Source: Apostichopus japonicus
Taxonomy: Eukaryota > Echinodermata > Holothuroidea > Aspidochirotida > Stichopodidae
Assembly (NCBI RefSeq): GCF_037975245.1
Contig: NC_092569.1
Span: 29,782,168 to 29,846,167 of the forward strand
Direction: 5' to 3'
DNA length: 64,000 bases
Both the position numbers and the translations under genes were made by a program. Below are positions 48,211 through 60,700 of the stretch, in pieces; within the stretch, counting starts at the first letter, position 1, and each line of letters begins with the position of its first letter. The notes beneath the pieces were generated by a model. The model made no database searches, was not told where the DNA came from, and worked only from the letters and a program-made list of their open reading frames with translations.

Positions 48211-48292
48211 ATGGCCGAAGAAAATATCACAGCTGAAGGAGACCACTTACAAGAGGATGAACAGCAAACTGTCATAGAGTCTGAATGTCTTG
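48211..48292 (+). CDS. Coiled-coil gene exon 1 (start codon)
   Basis: MAEENITAEGDHLQEDEQQ to ECL, then donor GTAAGT. The ATG sits in AAAATGG, a good eukaryotic start context. Acidic leader. Confidence 0.75.
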
Positions 48293-51200
48293 GTAAGTAA
48301 GAAACAAGGTTCTGTGCAGCTTAGATGTACATGTGCTTTGCTTTGTATGTATTTATCATTTATGAATGCCGACAGTTCAAAATGAGGGGATTTAAGAAAG
48401 GGAACCACCATGGAGGACATGAAGATGCTTTAGACATTGACATTGAGGTCAACAAATGAAATAAGCATCTAAAAATATTATGTCACTTTTGTCAGCCTTG
48501 ACACAACCCAAAAGCAGAAAGGTTGTTATGCCTTGCCTGGAGAAATGATCAGAGAGGCATATTGACTCTTAAAGAGGGTTGGGAGATGGTGGGGGGGGAC
48601 CCTTAGGCACTTACATCATCTGCCTATTGGAAAATCGAGCACTGAATGAACTGTTCTCATGCGTACATTGTTAATTACAGACAAGTAGCAAACTTGGTCA
48701 AAAGTGCATGAATTCATGACAGGAAAGGGAATAAAATCAGTGAAATTTATTTTAATAACAGAAACAGGATCTTAAATCAGTGAATACTGCAAGGAAGACA
48801 GAAATATGAATGAAGTTGGCAAAAGTTTATTAGGAATTGTATAGTTTCTTAAAGTGAAGAAACAAAACGAGCTAATCAGAAATAAAACAACCATTCATTT
48901 TATGATTAATGATAGTTTGCTAATTATCCATTTTGCTTTCACCTTGCGCTCCTCAGATGTGGTTTATCCATTGCCCGACGGATGGCCCCGTCTGCAAGAG
49001 AAGCTCTTCAAACGAAGGAACTTATACTTTCGTAAACCTACATCCCCGAGTATCAGTAATGTGATCCACCATCTTCAGCAACTCCAAGATAAGATTGAGG
49101 CGTGGAGTAGAGAGGTGGAACTTGAAATTTTAAGCCAGAGATCTTCGTCTTTGAATTCAGTGGTGGATGATGGTCCGAGCTATCAAGAGGGACGCCATGG
49201 ACTAGGGAGCAAACTCTCAGCAGGTCAGACCCCATTCACTCAGTTAATAAACATGTATTTAACATTAATTTAACCAATCATACCAACTTGACAATGCTTC
49301 CCCATTTATGCTCACACGGACATTACATTTGAACATTTCTGTATATTAAAATGATCTCAGGCACATACACACACACACACGTTGCTGTGTGTTTACATTC
49401 AGACCGAGGACCCCATTGTTTTTTCCATTGTTCAAATCCACGTACCCTAACCTTAACAATACCCCATACAATAGAATTCTTCTGAGGACGTGGTGATTCT
49501 TTAGAAATCACAACCGAGGACCTGGAATTTTTTTGTTCAAGTCCTTGGTCAGATAGAAAAACAAACGCACCCACGCTGCTGTGTGTTTACATTCAGACTG
49601 AGGACCCCATTGTTTTTTCCATTGTTCAAATCCACATACACTAACATTAATAATACCCATTTAACAAAATAATTCTTGGGAGGACGTGGTTATTCTTTAG
49701 AAATAACATCCGAGGACCTGGAATTCTTTTGTTTTTCAAGTCCTCAGTCAGCATACAAAACAAATGCACACATACACACATACATGTGTTCCTTACTTGT
49801 ATCACAATCTAAAGTAATACATTTTTAATTCCAGGCCGTAAACAGCTGCGGTTTGCTGCAGACTCTGCTCAGTCCAGTGAAGATGGAAGCATTTATGGGT
49901 CCAGACTGGAGAGTAGACCGGTTACTGAGGCATCGATTAGCAATGACTTACTTATCCAAGGCACCGGAGCATTCATGCCTCAAGGTATATTACTATAGGG
50001 AAACAGAGGAGGGTCGCTTTGATTTGCCTGATTTTCTTGCTTGTTCATTTGTTGTTGGTTTGTTGGCATTTTGGTCTAGATTTGTTTCTAAGAGGCAATT
50101 TCCTTCTGAAGTAGCTTCAAATTGCAGAAGAAGAAAAAAAACGAAGAGAAAACAAAGATGATCTGTGAATCTGCTAATTGGGCCAATTAATATGTTTGAG
50201 TTTTATACATTTTATGTATTTAGACCTCCTTTCGTACTTGTATTCATACCTGTTATATTCAGGGCAACTCTTTCAAATATTTTTTGGCAACAAATTATAA
50301 GAAATGATATGAAACTATCAGGTGGGAACACCATTATGTCAAATAATTTTTGAAAGTAAAAGCCAGTCTCTTGAAATCCTTTCCCTGCTACTTTCTGAAT
50401 TCTATCAATGAAACTGGGGTATGATTCCTTGTTTTATGATATGGTCAAAACTAGGGTTGCCTTTGATCGGTGTATCTAAACAAAGAAATCATTCAACAGA
50501 GAGGACTACCAGCAACCTGAAGTTAGATCATTGCTACCATGCATCAACATAATTACCTGTCATTGTACTTTGTCCTATTGTTATATTATCATGTACTTAA
50601 AATAATAGTTACTCACTTAAAATTCCAACCTATATTTCATGATGAAGATCTCCCGTCCGTGGAAATGCTAGACGATGAGCTGCCAAAGCTGGGAGCGGAG
50701 GATGTCATAGACGAAGTAGTGACCTTACTAGGTCGTCTGGAATCTGATCGTCAGGACACCGAGAGTTTACTGGAGAAGGAGAAGAAACGAGTGGTATGGT
50801 TACAGGGGAAGATAGACACACTAGCACACAAGAGACTCGTTGAGCTACCAAAAGCTGTACAGAAAGGTAGAATTGTTTCTTTTGATGTTTTGGGGTTTTC
50901 TTCTTATTTCTTCTAGATGTTTGATGGAATCATTCAAGGAAACATGTTTAGAGAGAGCTTAAATGCGTGGATAAAAGACAGTAACCAGCAAGGATAACTT
51001 GTGGGGGCTTATCAAAGGATAATTCAAACCATATCACAGTCTAACATACTGTTCTTGAAATTTGTAGCAGTACCTAGGCTAAACCCTCTTAGCATGCTTA
51101 GCCTAATGTACAACACTTTCATAGTAGTATGTAGGCTAGGCCTGCACCTTTTTGCATGTATGCTTTAATAGTTAAACATGTAACCTTTTCATAGCAGCAT

Positions 51201-51700
51201 CAAGGCCAACCCTACTTACCTCTTACTATGTTAGTATCGAGGTCTGTAGTTGTTACTATTCTTTATTAGTAAAGTTAAAATCAGCTTATTTGAATTTCTT
51301 TTATACACTACTTTGTAACAGAGTTGTATAGAGTATTCCATTTGTTTTGAGTTAATATGATGGATAGTGGAATTAACTCTCTCTAGGATGGGGCAATAAA
51401 GATAGAAAAAAAATTAGAAATTCATGACAACCTGGAACTGTTTCCATGAAAAACATTCTGAATTGTTGGCATAATTTTGATACCTTGACATCTTGTTAAC
51501 TCACTGTTAGATTTCACAGACCTGACTTGTAGAATCAACTTCAAACTTGGAGCTTGCCTTCTGTATGTTGCATCCAATTTGTGTACTTTGCTCCTGCAGT
51601 GCTTCTGAGAATTTTTTTTAAAACTGGATAAAAGCGCTTTACAAATGCATATATGATTCTATTATTATTATTATGATTATTATTATTAGTATTATTATTA

Positions 51701-51737
<37 letters not shown>

Positions 51738-54700
51738 GACTATTATTATTATTAATATCATCATCATTATTATATTATGATCTTTATGATTATTATTATG
51801 ATGATTATTATGATATCATTATTATAATGGGAATATCATTCTCTCCTCACTGTTTGCAGAGCACGAAGCCTGTGCCGCTGATATCGCAGAGCTCAAGTGG
51901 CATTGCTCATACAGAGGGCGACAGTTAACTAGAGTTAAGAACAAAGTTGAAAATGGTGAAATGTTAAATGCCAGGCTAAATGAAGACATCGCCTTCGTCA
52001 AAAAACATTGGTAAGGAACGCTTTATTAGAGGCAATATATACTCTGCACATATAAAACTATAGATAGAGGGAGGGATGTTGGGTGGCCTTTCTAAGATGT
52101 GATGTTACTTCTTGTATTCTGTGAAGCACTCCATTTCTTCTAATAGTTTATATTTGCTTTACTCATCTCTTGCCCATTTCCAGTCTACTTATGCACTTTG
52201 CCATCTATCTAACCTGTGAAATTGATAACGTTGTAGCACTGCGCCCCCACTTTTCCATTCGAACATACCATGCAGAGATAACCTATTTGGTAAAATTTTC
52301 TATCAAGAACATCCACTTGTTATTTCTAAAGTCAGATCAGTAAGCTGTTGTATCTGGAGCTGTAATCAATTCAAAGGCTGGTTGATAAAACAAAGGGGAA
52401 AACCCCCAAAATATGGCTTATTTGTCTAAAATTACTACTCTTTTATCAAATTATGATTTATCTGATGCTATGTTGTCAATCTATGATGTACAACCATGGG
52501 TTGTTTTGAACATTCAATCATGTGATCTTGCAATTATTTTCATTCCATGATATAGCATTTATCTGATGCTATGGTGTCATTCTAATGTGCAAGCCATGGG
52601 TTGTTTTCAAATCATTCTGTCATGTGATCTTGTATTTATTTTCTCTCCATATAGCATTTATCTGATGCTATGTTGTCATTCTAATCTGCAAGCCATGGGT
52701 TGTATTCATTTCATTCTGTCATGTGATCTTGTATATATTTTCTCTCCATGATATAGCATTTATCTGATGCTATGGTGTCATTCTAATGTGCAAGCCATGG
52801 GTTGTTTTGAACATTCAGTCATGTGATCTTGTATATATTTTCTCTCCATATAGCATTTATCTGATGCTATGATGTCATTCTAATGTGCAAGCCATGGGTT
52901 GTTCCATTTCATTCAATCATGTGATCTTGTAATTATTTTCTTTCCATGAGATAGCATTTATCTGATGCTATGGTGTCATTCTAATGTGCAAGCCATGGGT
53001 TGTTTTGAACATTCAGTCATGTGATCTTGTATATATTTTCTCTCCATATAGCATTTATCTGATGCTATGATGTCATTCTAATGTGCAAGCCATGGGTTGT
53101 TCCATTTCATTCAATCATGTGATCTTGTAATTATTTTCTTTCCATGAGATAGCATTTATCTGATGCTATGATGTCATTCTAATGTGCAAGCCCTGGGTTG
53201 TTTTCATTTCATTCAGTCATGTGATCTTGTATTTATTTTCTCTCCATGATATAGCATTTATCTGATGCTATGATGTCATTCTGTGATGTGCAGCCATGGG
53301 TTCTTTTCATTTCATTCTGTCATGTGATCTTGTATTTATTTTCTCTCCATTATATAGCCCTCTTGTGGAAGAAAAACTGGACTTAGAAATGGAAGCCATG
53401 AAAAGGATTGATGAGGCCCAGGACCAGGTGAGAGTTAAACATGGACCAAAAATGTGAATAAAGAACTTAAATAGTCCAGCATTTGAGAGGACAGGTATCT
53501 TTAAGGTTACCGCAAGACATAAAACCAATCAGCCACCCTTATATGCATTGGATGATGACCTTTCAATAGAGGTTGAAATGTCGTACATATACCTAGTTGT
53601 GCATTTACAAATAAGTAAATACGTTAGGCAATGTTTTGGAATTCCTCCCTCTTTTAAGAATTACTGACAAAGGGGTGGTTGCACTAAGCTTTATCCATCA
53701 TATTTTCATTTCAATTAATGTCTGTATGCTTGTAACATAATTAAGAAAATTCTTGAATGGAAGTGGGTATTGTGGGGTTATTTGGATGGGCATAACCATA
53801 AGCAGAGACTGATTTGGTCTAGAGGACTTGTTCCTTGGTAGTGATGATACTTCTACCTTCTTGGTATGTGATTTAATCTACTTTATGCTCCTTCTGGTAT
53901 GAAAGGACAGAATAGTTAACTACTTCATGATAATCAGTAAAAAAAAAAACTTGAAATAAGTTTACGTTATTGTTCTCATTTAACTTAAGACTATTGGTGA
54001 ACTTAATAAGATGGTTGAGAAGATGACCAAAACTCAAAATAAGTCACATGAGGCTCATGGGAAGGCTGACATGGAGAGAGCACACATTAAGAAGGAACTG
54101 GATTCAGTGAGAGATGCGCTGACTACAATCAAGTGAGTACTAAATGATAGTATTAGACCAGCATTTATTAACCTCCATTTGTCACAGGTAGTAATGACGG
54201 GATTCTCCCTAGCTCTAAAGACCAGCATTTATCAACCTGTGATGGTCATGGTATTATTGATGGGATTATCCCTAGCTTAGACCAGCGTTTAGTAACCTCT
54301 ATTTGTTACATGTTAGTTATGGTAGTATTGATGGCATTATCCCTAGATCAAATAATCGTTTATTAACCTGTGATTGTCATGGTATCATTGATGGGATTCT
54401 TCCTTGATTAGACCATCGTATATTAACCTCCATTTGTCACATTTTAGTTATGGTAGTATTGAAGGGATTATCCCTAGCTTGGACCAGCATTTATTAACCT
54501 GTGATAGTCATGGTATTATTGAGGGGATTATCCCTAGCTGAGACCAGCGTTTATTAACCTCCATTTGTTACATGTTAGTTATGGTAGTATTGATGGCATT
54601 ATCCCTAGATCAAATAATCGTTTATTAACCTGTGATTGTCATGGTATCATTGATGGGATTCTCCCTTGATTAGACCATCGTATATTAACCTCCATTTGTC

Positions 54701-57700
54701 ACATTTTAGTTATGGTAGTATTGAAGGGATTATCCCTAGCTTGGACCAGCATTTATTAACCTGTGATAGTCATGGTATTATTGAGGGGATTATCCCTAGC
54801 TGAGACCAGCGTTTATTAACCTCCATTTGTTACATGTTAGTTATGGTAGTATTGATGGCATTATCCCTAGATCAGATAATCGTTTATTAACCTGTGATTG
54901 TCATGGTATCATTGATGGGATTCTCCCTAGATTAGACCATCGTATATTAACCTCCATTTGTCACATTTTAGTTATGGTAGTATTGAAGGGATTATCCCTA
55001 GCTTGGACCAGCATTTATTAACCTGTGATAGTCATGGTTTTATTGAGGGGATTCTCCCTAGATTAGACCAGCGTATATTAACCTCCATTTGTCACATTTT
55101 AGTTATGGTAGTATTGAAGGGATTATCCCTAGCTTGGACCAGCATTTATTAACCTGTGATAGTCATGGTATTATTGAGGGGATTATCCCTAGCTTAGACC
55201 AGCATTTATTAACCTCCATTTGTCACATTTTAGTTATGGTAGTATTGATGGGATTCTCCCTAGATTAGACCAGCCTGTATTAACCTCCATTTGTCACATT
55301 TTGTGTTTATTTGTTTGGTTGGTATATGGAGGTAGTGATTGGTATATGGAGGTAGTGGTTGTTACATGGAGGTAGTAGGCAGTGGTTGGTATATGGAGGT
55401 AGTGGTTGGTACATCATGGAGGCAGTGTTTGTCATATGGTGCAAGTGGTTTATAGTACATGGAGGCTTTGCAGTTACATATATACGTTGGGTTAAATCTA
55501 TAACATACTTACATACAGGCAGCGTTTGTTTGATGTAAGCTGTACATGTTACAAAGAAGTGAGGTTTGTTTAATGTATAGAGGCAGTGCTTGTTACATGG
55601 AAGCTGTGTTTGTTTACTGATAAGCTTTTTATACTGTAGAACATAAATTGCTTTTTAAACTGTACATAAGTAATCAGTAATGGAAGGAAGCTTTGTTACA
55701 TATAAGTGTTGCTACTTAAAATACCTAATAGCTTTTGTCCATTTGGCTTTAAGGTCACTCAATGTAATTGTCTGTGGTGTTTAAGTTGTGTCAATATTAA
55801 AATCCTGTTTTTTTCTGATGATATTTACCTTCTTTCTACTCCTCTCTGCAGTCATGAGCTTGATGAAGCTAAAGCACTTCACACTTCTTACTGTCATAAA
55901 TGCAATGACCTGAGGAGGAAGTTACTTAACAATTCCCAGGAGAAGGTTGTGTTAGGTGAGTGCAGTGGACAGGGATAGCGAGGGAGAGGATGGGGGGGGG
56001 GGAGGGGTTATTCAGTAATGTGCAATATATGAGTAAGAGTTTGGCTAATTTGCATCATTGTAAAATACAAATATTCATGGATTTCCATGTTTTAGGCCGC
56101 AGAAATGGATGCTAAACTGAGCTTCAGAACAATACAGGGAAGAATAAAGTCACATTATGTCAAATGAAAGGCAGATGCGATATAGATGAAAGGCAGATGC
56201 GATATAGATAAGAAATGGGCAAGAATTCTGGGAAATGGTGAACAATTTTGGGGAATTTTTGGAAATACTGTACATTATTTTTGTATAACCATAGCTTTAA
56301 TGTATTTTTCTATCCTTTTATAAGTTTTATGGTATATACCTTTTAGGCGATATTTTTGTACTATTTGCTTTTGATTGTTTCCTGTATTTTAAATGTTTCC
56401 TGTGTATTAATTGTTTCAATCCCTGTAAAGCGCTTCGAGCAGCGTTGCTGATGAACACGCTATATAAGTACTATTATTATTATTATTATTATTATTATGA
56501 TTATGATTATTATTATTATTATATTATTATAAGGGGGAAATGATGTGACAAATTCCTATGGATGTATGTTAACATACAAGGTTTTACAAGTCAGTTTGGG
56601 ATGTCCTAGGAGGAACAGTAGTGGACAGTGATGAGCAATAATGAGAAATATGACAGTTTTGTAAGGTGTCTGGTGGTGATCACGGGGAATGAGGAATGAC
56701 ACTTCAACCTGGTAAGATGATCCATTCACATATGAGAGGTAATGTTTTGTCGCTAAGTTTTGTTAAGCAAACTGGAAGCCATTCCTATCATGCATACCTG
56801 TCTTGCAGAGAATCGCAACGAAAATGCGAGGGCAGCAGAGAAGATGGAGGGACAGAATGTGAAGCAGACACAAGATATGATAGTAGACGCAGAATTTGAG
56901 CATCGTCGACTGGCCGATCAAAACTACCAGTATAATGTTAAAATTGATAAAATGGTAGGCAAACTGATTCTCTTTTTATAAGTTTGGCAATGGCAGAAAT
57001 TAATTCTGCATTATTTGGGGGTATATTTTTAAGATGTTGGGTCCATTTGTGCATACAAATACATTTGGGTATATTTGGGTTCACATGCTCTCAGACAAAA
57101 GAATAAATTAATTAATGAGCAAGTTGAGATTTCTCAGATTCAAAGGTGACTCTTCATTGATACCCAAGACTATAATGAAAATGGATATAACTGAAGATGG
57201 GAACAGTGAACATTAAACATAAGGCAGGGGGGTGGGGGGGGGGGAGGTGGTCGCCTTGGCTCTTTCGCCTTGTAGTGGTGGAGAGGCTTGTGTGATCCAG
57301 TGACCTGGAGAGCTATGCTGGCTGGGACTTCAGTCCCTGGTAGGTTTAAACATGCCAGGTTGTAGGTTGGGCTGTAGGCTTATCACATACACCCTTAAAA
57401 AAATTACGGATTACAGAAACTGCAGACTTCAATAGAGCCCCTTGTAGGGCCTAAAACCTACAATACTCGGCCTTGTGTGCCTCTTGGCACAGAGAGCGTT
57501 AAGATTAGGATAAGGGGGTGGGGGTGGGGAGGGTTGGAAATGGTGAGATATGACAAAGAACAGAATTATCACACCCTTTTGGAAATGAAAGAAAACATGT
57601 TGTTTTGAAATACCCCAACAGTAGGCCGTATATACAAAATCTGGAGAGTTTTATGTTTTTACTCTCGGTCAACTCATCGAGTTCATTGTTTTTAGTTGAA

Positions 57701-60700
57701 AGGATTTATTTCAAACTTTAATAATCCTGGGTTGAAACTCCCATCCTTTGGTTATTCCTCACACTCAGACTAGCCACTCAAAACAGAGAGGAAAGGATTC
57801 TCAAATACTTGTATTGCTTCTTCACAAATGACAAATTTTGCTTTTTTTCTGTTTAATTTTGAAGTTAATGATATGAGGTAAGTTGCTATGAGTAGTGTTT
57901 TAGACTGGAATGATAAGCATCATTATTTATTTTATACTTGGGTGTCATTTCCAGAGAGGAGACATAAAGGAATTGAAAGAAGTAGCAGAGAGAACCAACA
58001 AGGAGAGACTGAAGGAGCTGAGAGGCAGAGAGCAAAGATGTAACGAGATGAGCATGGATATTGAAGACATCCAAGTCAAGCTCAAGCACTGGTGAATACA
58101 TATTCTGGGAGAGTCGGTCCTCATAATATTTTGATAAATCTTATTTGGAAGCTGTTACCTGCTTCATGGATGGATATTTAGGGCAATTACCCTCCTCACC
58201 CACCCCCCCCCCTTCCCCCATCCAAAATGGAAATCTTGGCAAATGGCAGTTTTGGTGACATTCATTGGTAGAATTGCTGTCATTCTATGTGATATTTGAG
58301 TTATTTAAAAGTTTTTGTGTTTTGATTTGCAATAATTCCTACCCATGCCTAGCTTCATTAATCTGTGAATATCTCAACTGTTTAAATTCACCATGGGGAC
58401 AGAGGATAGGTTATAGATTTATAGCTACTATTTAGCAAAAAAATCTTGATCAATATCAGGCATGTTGGCTTACCTTTAGGGAAAATCAGTTTGAGGAAAT
58501 GCCCGACTTTTGTTTCAGTGTCTTAAGAATAATAATTATTAAAATAATAATAATAATGGTGATTATAACGCGTGCATCTCCACCCGGAAGGGTGCTCAAG
58601 GAACGGGAGAGGAAAAGAGAAAAGAAAGCAAAAACGAATGAACAAAATAATCTTGACAATTTTTTCGAACAACAGCAAGAGGCAGAAAGTTGCTGATGCT
58701 AAGAATATGGAGCGAATAATACGGGAGATGAAGAAGGTGGAGACCCAACTGGAGGTTGTTGATGAGGAACACAGAAATACCAAGGTCATCAACAACAGTA
58801 TGAGAGGCAAATTCAATGGAGAAAAAGACAAAGTGGCACTTAAGGAAGACCAGATACAGGTTAGTGATTATTGCTAGGGAATCAGCTAAAACATAACCCA
58901 TCTGGAATAGTTGATGAGGAACACAGAAATACCAAGGTCATTAACAACAGTATGAGAGGCAAATTCAATGGAGTAAAAGACAAAGTGGCACTTAAGGAAG
59001 ACCAGATACAGGTTAGTGATTATTGCTAGGGAATCAGCTAAAACATAACCCATCTGGAATAGTTGATGAGGAACACAGAAATACCAAGGTCATTAACAAC
59101 AGTATGAGAGGCAAATTCAATGGAGAAAAAGACAAAGTGGCACTTAAAGAAGACCAGATACAGGTTAGTGATTATTGCTAGGGTATCAGCTGAACATTTT
59201 GGCAATACTAGGGATTCAGTTGAGACACATAACTTATGTACGATTGAATACTTGTAAACAATAACAGTTATCTATCATTGTAATCTGTAGATGACGATGG
59301 AAGGGTTACACAAACAGCACAAGGAAGAGACCCATGCCAGGACAATCCTTCAAGCTCGGATATTAGCAGATAGCACAGATTTCCAGAAGCTGCAAAGAGA
59401 GGCCAAGAAAAAGAGAGATAAAGTCGGCAAGAAATCCAACGAGATTGAAAATGTGGTCGCTGGAATCTTGAAGGAAGTGGAGAGCCAAAGGTCAATGAAA
59501 GCTGACCGATTAAAGGTAGTTAAATGATGCATGAGCTAGTTTCTGGCAATAGATGGAAATAATTACCTAGATACCACATAGTGTTTCCCTCAGATATAAT
59601 TATGTTATATCAATGCAATAATAATGATAATAATAATAACAATGTTGCATTAATGCCATAAACCAAATTTTCCATATTGAGCGAACATTTTTCCTGAAAG
59701 TTCCTTAAGGTTGATTAGAAGATATGTCTTAATGAGTATTGTGAAAGACTAACAACATTAGTGGCATCAAAATATTGCAACCCATGAAACCAAACATAAT
59801 GCTTTGTCTTAAAAGTTGATAATTGCTATGTTTTCTAAGCTTCAAAGAGCTGCTTCCTCTATAATATTAAGGATGATTTTTAGTTCCATTCTTGCTGGAA
59901 TACTGCATATCTGTTATTCTCATATCATTAAAACTATAAATTAAAAAAGAAAAAAGGTTCGCAAATTGATTTTACAAGTGCTTGGATTTGGGTTTCTAAA
60001 GATGTGAGGTTGAGAGGGGGTGGGATGGAGGGAGGGAGGGAGCGAGGGAGGGGGGGTGGATGGCAGTGGTAGTTGTAACAATATTTTTGTGTCCCTGCAT
60101 TTTCAGACCATATCCGATTTGGAGACCGTCATCGGTGACCTGAAAGTTAAACATGTTGAGACTGAGAACAACCTGAAGGAGAAGAAATCCAATTTAGAAC
60201 CAAAACACAAACAGTTACAGGTAAATAGAGAACAGGTTGTATGTATCAATGTATGTATTTCACATCCTCCTGCAAGCAGGAACTCGCGAAGAAGCCATCA
60301 TTGGCTTATCAAAGCCGCAAGCTGACCGAAGTCAGTCTCTTACATTCATATTTAACATCCATGATTATGAATTGTCAATTGTCAACAACTGTGTAACTGG
60401 ACGACATACATTAATCTTGGAGTGACTCGAACTCGGGGCCCTTATGATTGAATGGCACTGGCGTTAACCACTGAGCTAACACTCCATAAAAAGGTTGTGG
60501 AAACCTTACAGGTATAATTTTGCTAAAGAAAGGGACCTTTACATATCAGATTCCTAAAGGATGCAACTTATTGCATCATGGACACCACAATGTATTTTGT
60601 GCAATTCTGGTTAAGGTGCTAAATGTTGCTGTTCTTTTCCCATTGTTTTATTTTTATTATTTTATTTACAGACTGCTTACCTGGAAAAGCAGAAGAAGTT

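Noticed and set aside
54827-55152. Overlapping 64-codon plus-strand frames
   Set aside because: They are the same tandem-repeat unit read twice; openness reflects the repeat, not coding.
57230-57500. Segment with wording like a dispersed retroelement (GGAGAGGCTTGTGTG, GAGAGCTATGCTGGCTGGGAC)
   Set aside because: Feels like a known invertebrate repeat, but I could not assign a class or find ends, so it is not called.
58911-59165. Copies two and three of exon 11 as alternative exons
   Set aside because: The nearest AG gives a 101-nt exon with a premature stop, and no other acceptor precedes them.
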